A stretch of DNA of 64,000 bases, from the NCBI GenBank assembly GCA_017613735.1, contig JAGADF010000008.1, forward strand, positions 1-64,000, given 5' to 3'. The translations under genes were made by a program, and so were the position numbers. Source of the DNA: Clostridia bacterium. GTDB lineage: Bacteria; Bacillota; Clostridia; Oscillospirales; Acutalibacteraceae. Each line of letters opens with the position of its first letter. Position 1 is the first letter of the stretch. The notes below the pieces were generated by a model. It did not search any database and was not told the DNA's origin. It was given only the letters and a program-made list of their open reading frames with translations. Shown here piece after piece: positions 1 to 7,747 of the stretch.

Positions 1-31
1 CGTCCTGAGCCAGGATCAAACTCTCTAAAAA
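1..31 (-). rRNA. rrs: 16S ribosomal RNA, 5' end only
   Basis: Read on the minus strand, bases 23 to 1 give the universal 16S start (GAGTTTGATCCTGGCTCAG followed by GACG). The gene runs off the left edge, so only about the first 30 nucleotides are present. The mature 5' end is placed near 31 by comparison with the usual distance of eight bases before GAGTTTGATC; that exact end is an estimate. Confidence 0.93.
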
Positions 32-260
32 ATTGTATCTAAACAACCTTTCGGTCGCCTAAATCATTCTTCAGAGCTTTTTTCTTCGCTCTCTTACACG
101 CTTGCGCGTTTCTTAAACTCGGTTTCCCGAATTTACTGTGTACTTTTGAAGTACTTCTTTTTCTCTTCCGCTGCTCTCGCAACGTCAGAATCTCAGGGTT
201 CCTTTCGTTCGTCATCGTTGTTTAATTTTCAAGGTTCAATGTGCACGCTCCTCAAAGCGC
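32..260 (-). other. rRNA operon leader
   Basis: This is the transcribed leader between the rRNA promoter and the 16S gene, read right to left. Near 205-232 the minus strand has CCTTGAAAATTAAACAACG, which resembles the boxA/leader motif of Firmicutes rRNA operons. The rest contains short complementary segments typical of processing stems. An apparent plus-strand frame at 146-463 crosses this region and the promoter, and I do not regard it as a gene. Confidence 0.6.
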
Positions 261-266
261 TCGACT

Positions 267-295
267 ATAATAACAAAACTTTATTGAATTGTCAA
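267..295 (-). promoter_or_regulatory. strong sigma-A promoter of the rRNA operon
   Basis: On the minus strand TTGACA (295-290) and TATTAT (272-267) are separated by exactly 17 bases, and the start would lie near 260. This is the best promoter match near the rRNA leader and points into the 16S gene. Confidence 0.85.
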
Positions 296-426
296 CACAT
301 TTTTTCGATATTTTTTGCGTTTTTCACGACCTTTTTTAAACCCCGCCGGGCGTTCCGTGTTTTTGCCTTTATAATTAATAGTTTTAACTGTTTTGAGAGA
401 ATTATTTTATACATTTTACACATAAG

Positions 427-455
427 AAAAGGGAGCGGAAATCCGCTCCCCTTTT
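427..455 (-). terminator. intrinsic terminator of the LRR/dockerin gene
   Basis: GGGAGCGG (431-438) pairs with CCGCTCCC (443-450). On the minus strand the stem is followed by TTTTCTT. It sits about 35 bp past the stop codon at 488 and also insulates the rRNA promoter downstream. The plus strand has a T run too, so it could act in both directions. Confidence 0.85.
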
Positions 456-487
456 TACATTAATATATATTATACAATGATATTTAA

Positions 488-1540
488 TCAATCAACGTTT
501 TCATATACCTTACGGTCGAGTGCCGCGGCATCAAAGCCGTCAACAACACCGTCATTGTTCAGATCGCCGAGATTAAGCTGAATTGCGGTAGCGCTTTGAT
601 TGCCGGACGCAAGCTGAAGCATAATGTCTATATCGGACGGATTAGCAAGGTTATCGTTATTCATATCGCCTTTGGTAAGGGTGCCGATATCGATAAAAGT
701 ATAGCTGTTGTTATTTGCAAATGATTCGGCATAAGAGCCGGAAACACCATAAATTGTTGTTAGTCCGGAAACTGCAAAGGCATCGCTGTTTATACTTGTT
801 ATGTTATCAGGTATTACCAATGAAGAGAGCGATGAACATCCATAAAAAACAAAGCTGTTAATAGTATCTAATGAAGTAGGTAAAACAACTTCATTTAATT
901 GACTGCACAAATCAAAAGAATCTCCGCCCAAATAGATTAAAGAATCCGGTAATACAATTCTTTCAATAACAGAAGAATAAGCAAATGCAAAATCTGTTAT
1001 AGATCTAACTCCATACGGAACAATTATTTCAGAAAGATTAGAAAATGAAACTGCGGCAAATCCAATTGAGGTAACTGTACTAACTATATCAAATGAAGCA
1101 AGATTCCTTTGAGCAGGATATCTGACTAATTCAGTTTTATTCTTGTTATAAAGAACACCTTCAAAAGAAGAATATGTAGTGTTGTTACTATCTACTGAAA
1201 AGGAGGAACAATTTGCAAGAAAAGCTAAAGCAAAGACACTGATACTATCAATCGATGATGGGATCGATAGAGAAACAATAGAAAAATTGGGTTCATCGGT
1301 GCCAAATGTCGCATCGCCAATACTTATAATCGTATACCCGTCGATTGTTGAGGGTATGACGACATCGCCGCCGGAGCCGGTATAGCCGGTTAATTCAGCA
1401 GTTTTATCATTTTCGGAGATAACCGCATAGGTGAAATCCGAGGGGTCGGTTGCGTATGACCTGAGGTCGGTCAGAGGCAGGGCAACGAGCACCATTACAA
1501 ATGCAAGGATAAGGGAAATGAGTTTTTTATTAAAGCTCAT
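488..1540 (-). CDS. secreted BspA-type leucine-rich-repeat protein with C-terminal dockerin-like module
   Basis: The product has 350 residues. Residues 1-30 form a signal peptide (MSFNKKLISLILAF, then hydrophobic, ending SYA). The middle, about 35-285, consists of BspA/LRR_5-type repeats with recurring patterns such as LSIPSSI, IVLPDSL and LVIPDNI, a family used for surface adhesion. The last 60 residues hold two calcium-loop segments (GDMNNDNLANPSDID and GDLNNDGVVDGFD), matching type I dockerin repeats. Dockerins bind cohesins in cellulosome-like complexes, so this may be a scaffold-docked adhesin; no cohesin is encoded here. The start has AGGTGA upstream and its own promoter. The LRR segment is clearly richer in A+T than the signal and dockerin ends, which suggests module exchange. 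Family assignment is firm; the binding partner is unknown. Confidence 0.85.
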   Translation of the reverse strand: MSFNKKLISLILAFVMVLVALPLTDLRSYATDPSDFTYAVISENDKTAELTGYTGSGGDVVIPSTIDGYTIISIGDATFGTDEPNFSIVSLSIPSSIDSISVFALAFLANCSSFSVDSNNTTYSSFEGVLYNKNKTELVRYPAQRNLASFDIVSTVTSIGFAAVSFSNLSEIIVPYGVRSITDFAFAYSSVIERIVLPDSLIYLGGDSFDLCSQLNEVVLPTSLDTINSFVFYGCSSLSSLVIPDNITSINSDAFAVSGLTTIYGVSGSYAESFANNNSYTFIDIGTLTKGDMNNDNLANPSDIDIMLQLASGNQSATAIQLNLGDLNNDGVVDGFDAAALDRKVYENVD

Positions 1541-1591
1541 AACAAATCACCTGACTTTCAAAAAAGTGGAATAACATATAAACCTATTATA

Positions 1592-1620
1592 ATTATAAAT
1601 CAGGAAAGCGAAAAATTCAA
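1592..1620 (-). promoter_or_regulatory. promoter of the LRR/dockerin gene
   Basis: Minus-strand TTGAAT (1620-1615), a 17-base spacer and TATAAT (1597-1592). The implied start near 1585 leaves a leader of about 45 bases before the ATG at 1540. Confidence 0.7.
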
Positions 1621-1689
1621 GGGAATATTTAATTGTTTAAAAAATGTTAATTAATCCGAAATGATTATAAGGTAGTTTTCTTTTTTCAC

Positions 1690-1840
1690 GCAGTTTTGCT
1701 TCGCAAAATATCCTATTTTATGTCCCTTGCGGCTCCGCCATTGGCGAACCGCCGCAAGATGGACTATATCGTTCGAATCTCCGACATAAAAAGGCATCCC
1801 CGTAGGGATGCCCTTTTTATGAGCCATCGGAGATTCGAAC
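1690..1840. repeat. palindrome-rich intergenic segment with inverted copy of the tRNA-Lys 3' end
   Basis: Bases 1771-1800 repeat, in inverted orientation, the sequence 1805-1840, which is the T arm and 3' end of the tRNA-Lys gene plus its terminator. The left arm lacks five bases of the acceptor stem and one G. To its left lie two more hairpins: TTTTGC-TTC-GCAAAA near 1693-1707, and CTTGCGGC...GCCGCAAG at about 1728-1759. No reading frame is supported here. It could be a relic of an element that used the tRNA end, or a template-switch duplication. Confidence 0.7.
1793..1812 (-). terminator. intrinsic terminator after tRNA-Lys
   Basis: GGCATCCC (1793-1800) pairs with GGGATGCC (1805-1812) across a four-base loop, with A runs on the left and T runs on the right, so it can work in both directions. 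It lies eight bases beyond the tRNA 3' end. Confidence 0.75.
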
Positions 1841-1892
1841 TCCGGACACCTTGATTAAAAGTCAAGTGCTCTGCCAACTGAGCTAATGGCTC
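1820..1892 (-). tRNA. tRNA-Lys (anticodon TTT)
   Basis: The 73-base cloverleaf is complete on the minus strand. The acceptor stem is GAGCCAT/ATGGCTC, the D arm is GCTC...GAGC, the anticodon stem-loop is CTTGA-CTTTTAA-TCAAG with anticodon TTT, and the T loop carries GTTCGAATC. The discriminator base is A. The CCA end is not encoded and must be added after transcription. It follows secG with the secG terminator between them. Confidence 0.96.
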
Positions 1893-1901
1893 GAATAAAA
1901 A

Positions 1902-1915
1902 GGCTGCAAGCAGCC
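1902..1915 (-). terminator. intrinsic terminator of secG
   Basis: GGCTGC (1902-1907) and GCAGCC (1910-1915) form the stem, with AAA/TTT extensions. The minus strand continues TTTTTATT straight into the tRNA gene, which starts nine bases later. Confidence 0.8.
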
Positions 1916-1929
1916 TTTAAAACCTTTTG

Positions 1930-2187
1930 TTATTTCTTTATGAAAAGGAGCAACAATACGGTTGCAAGAGATAATACAAGGAAAACGATTGCAATTATCT
2001 TTGTAAGCTTCTTGAGCTTTGCTTCGCTTGTTCTGCCCTTATTCTTGCCGAAGAACGTGTCGCTGCTTCCGCCTGCGATTGCGCCGGAAAGACCCGACTG
2101 TGATTCCTCCTGAATCATAACAATAACAGTCAGAGCGATACAAACAATTATAAGTAAAACACCTAATACAATCTCAAATGCTGACAT
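1930..2187 (-). CDS. secG: preprotein translocase subunit SecG
   Basis: This is the small third subunit of the SecYEG channel in the cytoplasmic membrane. The 85-residue product has two membrane helices (about residues 2-23 and 58-80) joined by a loop containing SGAIAGGSSDTFFGKN, the hallmark of SecG. I start at the ATG at 2187 because AAAGGAGG lies nine bases upstream; an in-frame ATG ten codons earlier lacks a ribosome site. The gene is transcribed alone from the promoter at 2234-2262 and ends at a terminator before tRNA-Lys. Clostridia often have secG near rnr/smpB, but neither is seen here. Confidence 0.92.
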   Translation of the reverse strand: MSAFEIVLGVLLIIVCIALTVIVMIQEESQSGLSGAIAGGSSDTFFGKNKGRTSEAKLKKLTKIIAIVFLVLSLATVLLLLFIKK

Positions 2188-2233
2188 AAGTGTCGACCTC
2201 CTTTTAAAATACGTCACTTTTTAACGCTTGAAG

Positions 2234-2262
2234 ATTTTAACATAAGTAAATGAAAAATGCAA
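2234..2262 (-). promoter_or_regulatory. secG promoter
   Basis: Minus-strand TTGCAT (2262-2257), 17 bases, then TAAAAT (2239-2234) preceded by TG (extended -10). Confidence 0.65.
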
Positions 2263-2410
2263 GACTTTTTTTATTTTAGCAGCGTCTTTTTACAAAATCT
2301 TCCTTGAATACGCAAAAAGTAACGGGTTAATCTATTGTTGCAGGCGGAAATATATGCGTTTGCCTCTGAGGTAATTATATATTTTCATTACCTTTTCGGA
2401 GTTCCGTCTG

Positions 2411-2438
2411 TACGCTCGCGCTTTATTGCGCGGGCGTA
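2411..2438 (-). terminator. stem-loop after the topoisomerase operon
   Basis: TACGCTCGCGC (2411-2421) pairs with GCGCGGGCGTA (2428-2438) around a six-base loop just past the stop of the topoisomerase A gene. The minus strand shows no clear T tract after it, so it may be a weak or factor-assisted terminator, or a 3' stabilising hairpin. Confidence 0.45.
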
Positions 2439-2445
2439 TCGCTTT

Positions 2446-4686
2446 TTATAACGTCATCTGCTCCCCTTCATCCTCAGCCGAAAGAGTTGCTCCCACGGCG
2501 GGCAGGCTCTTCGTTCTGTATCTTGAGGGCTTTACAAAACGGTTTTCGGCATAAGGCTCGGCAGAAACAACTCTGTGGCCCTTTTTAAGAGTCATAACCC
2601 TTACGCCGAGAGTATTCTTCGTTGTTTTCGGAGCTATTGCGCCGGTATTCAGAAGCAGATACCTGCCCGAGCTGTTTTTGATAACGATTTCGCAATCCTC
2701 TTTAATATAGATAGCGTTCACAAGCTCGCTCGCGTCGGAAAAAGCCTTTATAAGCTTTTTGCGGTTGTTCTTCGTTTCGTAGCAGGAAATGTCGACCTTT
2801 GCGACCTTACCGTTTTCGAAAACGAAAATCATATAGCCCTTGTATTCGGGAATTACGGACATAAAGCGTGCTGCTTCATCCGCGTCCATCATAAGCTTGC
2901 TCGCTACATAATCGCCGAGGACGGACGCCTTTGTATCGTCGAACTCGCTGGCTCTTGATTTATAAACCTGATACTGATTTGTCCAGAAAAGAAGCTCGAC
3001 AGCATTCGAGGTCTCGACAGTTGTAATAATGCTGTCGCCCTCCTTGAGCTTCTGCTCGCCGCCCATACGAAGCGACAGAGGCGTAATCTTTTTGAAATAG
3101 CCTTCCTTTGTGAAGAAAAGATTTACCGCGTAATCGGGTACTTCTTCAACTATCTGCTCTTCAACAATATCGGAGGCGTAAATGATTTCGGTGCGTCTAG
3201 GCTGACCGTATTTTTTCACTACGTCCTGAAGCTCGGAAATAATAATCTTCTTGACTCTCGCCTTTGAGGAAAGAATGTTCTCCATATCCTCAATATCGGC
3301 GCGAAGCTGTTCTATATCCTTTGTGCGCTTGAGAATGTATTCGCGGTTTAAATGGCGCAGCTTGATTTCAGCTACGTATTCAGCCTGAACCTTATCAATG
3401 CCGAAACCAATCATCAAATTGGGAACGACTTCGCTTTCCTCATCGGTCTGACGGATGATTTTAATCGCCTTGTCAATATCAAGCAAAATCTTCTGCAAAC
3501 CCTCTAAAAGATGAAGCTTGTCCTTAGCCTTGCCGAGCTTGAAATAGACTCTGCGGTTAACGCACTCGGTACGGAAGGCAATCCATTCAAGAAGAAGCTC
3601 TTTAACGCCCATAACACGGGGAACGGATGCGACAAGAACGTTGAAATTACACGAAAACGTATCCTCAAGCGAGGTCATTTTATAAAGCTTTGTCATAAGC
3701 TTGTCCGGGTCTGTACCGCGTTTGAGGTCTATAGTGATTTTAAGACCGCCCTTATCGGTTTCATCACGGATGTCGCTTATCTCTTTAATCGAGCCCGCCT
3801 TAACCTTTTCGATAACCTTGTCGATAATGATTTCGGTCGTGGTAGTAGGCGGAATTTCGGTAATATCAATACAGTTATTCGACTTATCGTAACTGTACTT
3901 AGCCCTGATTTTGAATCCTCCCCTGCCCGTGCGGTAAATCTCTTCAATTTCCTCGCGGTTATATATGAGAAGTCCGCCGCCTATAAAGTCGGGAGCCTTT
4001 AAGGTGTCGGCTACGATATGGTCGTCGTTCTTAATAAGCTCAATGGTAGTTTCGCAGACCTCGGCAAGATTAAACGAACAGATGGACGAAGCCATACCTA
4101 CGGCAATACCCGTATTGGCATTTACGAGAACAGACGGGAAAGTCACGGGCAAGAGCGTAGGCTCCTGCATCCTCGCGTCGTAGCTGTCGACAAAATCAAC
4201 AGTGTCCTTGTCGATATCTCGGAAAAGCTCGGCAGCAATAGCTTCAAGCTTCGCTTCCGTATACCTTGAAGCGGCGAACGCCATATTTTTGGAATAAGCC
4301 TTACCGAAGTTACCCTTACTGTCAACGTACGGGTGAAGAAGAGTCTCGTTTCCCTTTGCAAGACGTACCATTGTTTCATAAATGGCGGCGTCGCCGTGGG
4401 GATTCAATTTCATTGTTTCACCGACGATGTTTGCCGACTTCGTGCGCGCGCCGTTGAGAAGCCCCATTTTATACATAGTATAAAGGAGTTTTCGGTGAGA
4501 GGGCTTGAAGCCGTCAATTTCGGGAATCGCGCGCGACATAATAACGCTCATGGCATAAGGCATATAGTTCGTTTCGAGCGTTTCGGTAATAGGCTGGTCA
4601 ACAACCTCGCCCGCACCGATTATAACGGCGTTTACGGGAGCCTCGTCGTGTGTTATTTCTTCATTTTTCTTTGATTTTCTTGGCAT
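2446..4686 (-). CDS. parC: type IIA DNA topoisomerase subunit A (ParC/GyrA-like)
   Basis: This is the breakage-reunion subunit, which cleaves DNA through a tyrosyl link and passes a second duplex. In the 746-residue product the winged-helix active site ASRYTEAKL puts the catalytic tyrosine at 142 with its arginine partner at 141. The family motif NPHGD lies at 95-99. A tower/coiled-coil domain follows, then a shortened C-terminal beta-propeller from about 500. I see no GyrA box (QRRGGKG-like), so supercoiling is unlikely and a decatenating, topoisomerase IV-like role is favoured. The quinolone-contact positions are unusual: Ala100 replaces the usual Ser (E. coli GyrA Ser83) and Glu104 replaces Asp87. 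The gene follows parE by 16 bp in one operon. The class is firm; the parC symbol is by analogy, because the pair is divergent. Confidence 0.85.
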   Translation of the reverse strand: MPRKSKKNEEITHDEAPVNAVIIGAGEVVDQPITETLETNYMPYAMSVIMSRAIPEIDGFKPSHRKLLYTMYKMGLLNGARTKSANIVGETMKLNPHGDAAIYETMVRLAKGNETLLHPYVDSKGNFGKAYSKNMAFAASRYTEAKLEAIAAELFRDIDKDTVDFVDSYDARMQEPTLLPVTFPSVLVNANTGIAVGMASSICSFNLAEVCETTIELIKNDDHIVADTLKAPDFIGGGLLIYNREEIEEIYRTGRGGFKIRAKYSYDKSNNCIDITEIPPTTTTEIIIDKVIEKVKAGSIKEISDIRDETDKGGLKITIDLKRGTDPDKLMTKLYKMTSLEDTFSCNFNVLVASVPRVMGVKELLLEWIAFRTECVNRRVYFKLGKAKDKLHLLEGLQKILLDIDKAIKIIRQTDEESEVVPNLMIGFGIDKVQAEYVAEIKLRHLNREYILKRTKDIEQLRADIEDMENILSSKARVKKIIISELQDVVKKYGQPRRTEIIYASDIVEEQIVEEVPDYAVNLFFTKEGYFKKITPLSLRMGGEQKLKEGDSIITTVETSNAVELLFWTNQYQVYKSRASEFDDTKASVLGDYVASKLMMDADEAARFMSVIPEYKGYMIFVFENGKVAKVDISCYETKNNRKKLIKAFSDASELVNAIYIKEDCEIVIKNSSGRYLLLNTGAIAPKTTKNTLGVRVMTLKKGHRVVSAEPYAENRFVKPSRYRTKSLPAVGATLSAEDEGEQMTL

Positions 4687-4702
4687 TGTATTTTCCTCTG
4701 AA

Positions 4703-6682
4703 TTATGAAATGTCTGCTAAATCAACATAGAGATAACCGTTGTCGGCAATATGCTCTTTTCTGCCGATAAGATTGTCGCCTAAAAGAAGGTCGAACGTAT
4801 CGGCAACGTAATCGGGGTTTTCCCTCGCCTCAACGCGTATAAGGCGGCGGGTTTTAGGATTCATCGTGGTAAGCCACATCATATCCGCGTCATTTTCACC
4901 GAGTCCCTTTGAGCGCTGAATTGTATGCTTTTTATCGCCTATTTCTTCAAGCGCCTGAAGCTTTTCCATTTCGTTATAGGCGAACCACGTTTTGTCGCCC
5001 GCGGTGATTTCATAAAGCGGAGATTCGGCTATATAAACCTTGCCCTCGTAAATAAGGGTAGGCATAAGCCTGTATATCATTGTGAGAATAAGGGTTCTTA
5101 TCTGAAAGCCGTCGACGTCGGCGTCGGTACAGATAATAACCTTACTCCAGCGAAGATTGTCAAGATTGAATGACGAAAGATTCTTATTGGATTTAGAGCT
5201 GACCTCAACTCCGCAGCCAAGAACCTTTATCAAGTCGGTTATGATTTCGCTCTTGAAAATCTTGTCGTACTCGCTCTTAAGGCAGTTAAGAATTTTACCT
5301 CTTACGGGAATTACCGCCTGGAACGCGCTGTCGCGCGCCTGCTTGCAAGCGCCGAGAGCCGAGTCGCCCTCAACTATAAATATCTCGCGTTCATTTACGT
5401 CCTTGCTTCGGCAGTCGACAAACTTTTCAACGCGGTTTGTCATATCGTTAGAGGACGAAAGGGTTTTCTTAATACTCTGTCTCGTGCTTTCCGCCTTTAC
5501 GCGCGAACGCATATTGACAAGCACCTGATTGCCGATTTTTTCAGCCTCAATGGGATTTTCAATGAAATAAACCTCAAGAGAGTGACGTAAAAACTCCGTC
5601 ATAGCCTCCTGAATAAACTTATTTGTAATAGCCTTTTTCGTCTGATTCTCATACGAGGTACGGGTTGAGAAAGACGAGATAACGACCGCAAGGCAATCCT
5701 CAATGTCCTGAATATTAATTTTCGGGTCTGTTTTTAGGTAGCGGTTATTAGCCTTTAAGTAAGCGTCAATCTGTGAAACAAACGCCGAGCGCACAGCCTT
5801 TTCGGGCGCGCCGCCGTGTTCAAGGTAGCTTGAATTATGGTAGTATTCCTTAAGCTGAACCTTATTTGAGAAGCATACCGCCGCATTGATTTTAACATTG
5901 TAGTCGGGGGTGTCGGCGCGGTCGCGTCCTGTTTTTTCGGTCTGCCAGAACTGAACCGACGAAAAAGCCGTATCGCCGACAAGCTCGTTTACATACTGAA
6001 CAATACCGTTCTCATAGCAGTATTCAAATGTTTCAAACGAGGACGCGGTGACCTGATTTTTAAGTATGAACTTAACGCCCGCATTGACAACCGCCTGACG
6101 TTTGAGTACGTCCTGATAGTATTCAAGACTGACGTTGATATCGGTAAATACCTTTAAGTCGGGTTTCCACCTTATACGGCTGCCGGTATCGCGTTTTGAG
6201 TATTCTTCCTTAAGCATTTCGCCAACGGGTTCGCCGTGTTCGAAATGGAGATTATACTTATAACCGCCGGTGTGTATTTCGGCGTCCATAAATTCGGAAG
6301 CGTACTGGGTAGCGGCAAGACCGAGTCCGTTAAGTCCAAGTGAGAACTCGTAGTTATCCTCCTCGCCGTATTTACCGCCCGCGTAAAGCTCGCAGAACAA
6401 AAGCTTCCAGTTATATTCCTGTTCATTATTATTATAATCAACGGGTATGCCTCTTCCGAAATCCTGTACCTCAACGGATTTATCAAGATAACGGGTAACG
6501 ATTATTTTATCGCCGTAGCCGGAACGCGCCTCGTCAATGGAGTTTGAGAGAATTTCAAAAATCGAATGCTCGCAGCCCTCAATACCGTCCGAGCCGAAAA
6601 TAACGGCGGGACGTTTTCTGACTCTGTCGGCGCCTTTTAACTGAGTAATACTCTCGTTATTATAGACCTGCTTTTTAGCCAT
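4703..6682 (-). CDS. parE: type IIA DNA topoisomerase subunit B (ParE/GyrB-like)
   Basis: The 659-residue ATPase subunit pairs with the downstream A subunit. The GHKL ATP site shows SNSIDEARSGYGD and GRGIPVDY. The next motif is GLNGLGLAATQ rather than the usual GLHGVG, an uncommon variant. A transducer domain follows, then the TOPRIM metal site (EGDSALGACKQ near the start of the domain and DADVDGFQIRTL) and the C-terminal YRDL-like region. Canonical enzymes have EGDSAGGSAK and DADVDGAHIRTL, so the catalytic acids are kept but the surroundings have drifted. A canonical gyrase is expected elsewhere in the genome. The operon has its own promoter at 6736-6765. This may be a second, specialised type IIA enzyme; the function beyond that is inferred. 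Confidence 0.85.
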   Translation of the reverse strand: MAKKQVYNNESITQLKGADRVRKRPAVIFGSDGIEGCEHSIFEILSNSIDEARSGYGDKIIVTRYLDKSVEVQDFGRGIPVDYNNNEQEYNWKLLFCELYAGGKYGEEDNYEFSLGLNGLGLAATQYASEFMDAEIHTGGYKYNLHFEHGEPVGEMLKEEYSKRDTGSRIRWKPDLKVFTDINVSLEYYQDVLKRQAVVNAGVKFILKNQVTASSFETFEYCYENGIVQYVNELVGDTAFSSVQFWQTEKTGRDRADTPDYNVKINAAVCFSNKVQLKEYYHNSSYLEHGGAPEKAVRSAFVSQIDAYLKANNRYLKTDPKINIQDIEDCLAVVISSFSTRTSYENQTKKAITNKFIQEAMTEFLRHSLEVYFIENPIEAEKIGNQVLVNMRSRVKAESTRQSIKKTLSSSNDMTNRVEKFVDCRSKDVNEREIFIVEGDSALGACKQARDSAFQAVIPVRGKILNCLKSEYDKIFKSEIITDLIKVLGCGVEVSSKSNKNLSSFNLDNLRWSKVIICTDADVDGFQIRTLILTMIYRLMPTLIYEGKVYIAESPLYEITAGDKTWFAYNEMEKLQALEEIGDKKHTIQRSKGLGENDADMMWLTTMNPKTRRLIRVEARENPDYVADTFDLLLGDNLIGRKEHIADNGYLYVDLADIS

Positions 6683-6731
6683 CAGGTTACCATCCTTAGT
6701 ATCAATTTATTTTACTCGCTGTAAAACCACT

Positions 6732-6765
6732 CTATATAATACACTATATATAGCGGTTTAGTCAA
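6732..6765 (-). promoter_or_regulatory. topoisomerase operon promoter with internal inverted repeat
   Basis: Minus-strand TTGACT (6765-6760), an 18-base spacer and TATTAT (6741-6736). CTATATA (6732-6738) and TATATAG (6746-6752) form an inverted repeat over the -10 and spacer, a possible operator or supercoiling-sensitive AT tract. Confidence 0.65.
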
Positions 6766-6830
6766 GATATTTTAATGATTTTCAAGCATAATTTGTGTTT
6801 GCTGTACAATTTTTCGGACAAAAAAATAAC

Positions 6831-6854
6831 AAGGTCGTCATTTTTGACGACCTT
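6831..6854 (-). terminator. intrinsic terminator of the hprK-whiA operon
   Basis: AAGGTCGTCA (6831-6840) and TGACGACCTT (6845-6854) form a perfect 10-bp stem. The minus strand then reads GTTATTTTTTT. The stem overlaps the whiA stop codon. Confidence 0.9.
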
Positions 6855-7746
6855 ATTTCAAATCATTTGAAAATTCGACTATTTTTTTAAGACGGTGATT
6901 GACTCCCGAACGCGAAAGAGGCGGAGAACACATCTCACCCAGTTCCCTTAAGGAAAGACCGTCGTTTTCCATCCTGAGCAGCGCGACCTGTCTTAATTCA
7001 ACAGGCAACGCGTTAAGACCGACCTTTGACTGAATAATCCTTATGGCGTCCTTCTGTTCATTTTCGGCATTGACAATGCGGTCAAGGTTGGCGGTTTCAA
7101 AATTAGTCCGTCGGTTTATATTATTTCTTACGTCCTTATAAACCTTGACGCTCATCAGTTCAAGCGAGGAATTAACCGCACCCATAGCTGTCAGTAAATC
7201 CTCTATCATTTCGCTGTCTTTAAAATACAGAATATAATAGCCGTTTCTCGTCACCTGCTTTGGTTCAAAGCCGAGTTCAATGAAAACACGTTTGAAATCC
7301 TTACAGAGATTTAAAAACGGAACGGAAAACTCAAGGTGATAACCCTTGTCGGGCGAAGTAATGGTGCCGCACGAAAGAAAGCTGCCGCGGAGAAAAGCCA
7401 CATAGCAGTTTTCGCAGGTGAAATTCGCCCAGTTAATCCGAAGCGACCTGTCCTTTTCGGAATAGCCGAAGGATTCGTACATCTGCCTTGCCGCCGCTTT
7501 ATTAATAGTTCTTATCTTCATTTTTTCGGCGGAGGAGCTTTTTATTGCAAAGGAACCGCCCGCATAATTATCAAGAACCTTTTTATAGTAGGAAGCCACG
7601 GATTTATTTTCAAGCGAAATGGAAATTTCGGAAGCAGAAAAGCTCTTGCCGAAAAGCAAAAGCCCGTAAATCTGCGCCTTGTCGCAACACTGCGAACTGT
7701 TCGCGACGCCCAGTAATTCATTTTTTACATCGGTTGAAAATGACAT
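6853..7746 (-). CDS. whiA: DNA-binding protein WhiA
   Basis: WhiA is a LAGLIDADG-fold/helix-turn-helix protein that affects sporulation or cell division and chromosome segregation in Gram-positives. The 297-residue product begins MSFSTDVKNELLG, typical of the family. The two homing-endonuclease-like domains cover about 20-200, and the C-terminal HTH includes LSLRELGEMCSPPLSRSGVNHR near 264-285, the conserved WhiA signature. It starts one base after the rapZ stop, so it is probably translationally coupled. In most Firmicutes yvcK lies between rapZ and whiA, but it is absent here. It is the last gene of the operon. Confidence 0.93.
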   Translation of the reverse strand: MSFSTDVKNELLGVANSSQCCDKAQIYGLLLFGKSFSASEISISLENKSVASYYKKVLDNYAGGSFAIKSSSAEKMKIRTINKAAARQMYESFGYSEKDRSLRINWANFTCENCYVAFLRGSFLSCGTITSPDKGYHLEFSVPFLNLCKDFKRVFIELGFEPKQVTRNGYYILYFKDSEMIEDLLTAMGAVNSSLELMSVKVYKDVRNNINRRTNFETANLDRIVNAENEQKDAIRIIQSKVGLNALPVELRQVALLRMENDGLSLRELGEMCSPPLSRSGVNHRLKKIVEFSNDLK

Positions 7747-7747
7747 T

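Noticed and set aside
146-463. plus-strand frame of 105 codons
   Set aside because: It runs across the rRNA leader, promoter and a terminator, has no ribosome site, and its translation is low-complexity.
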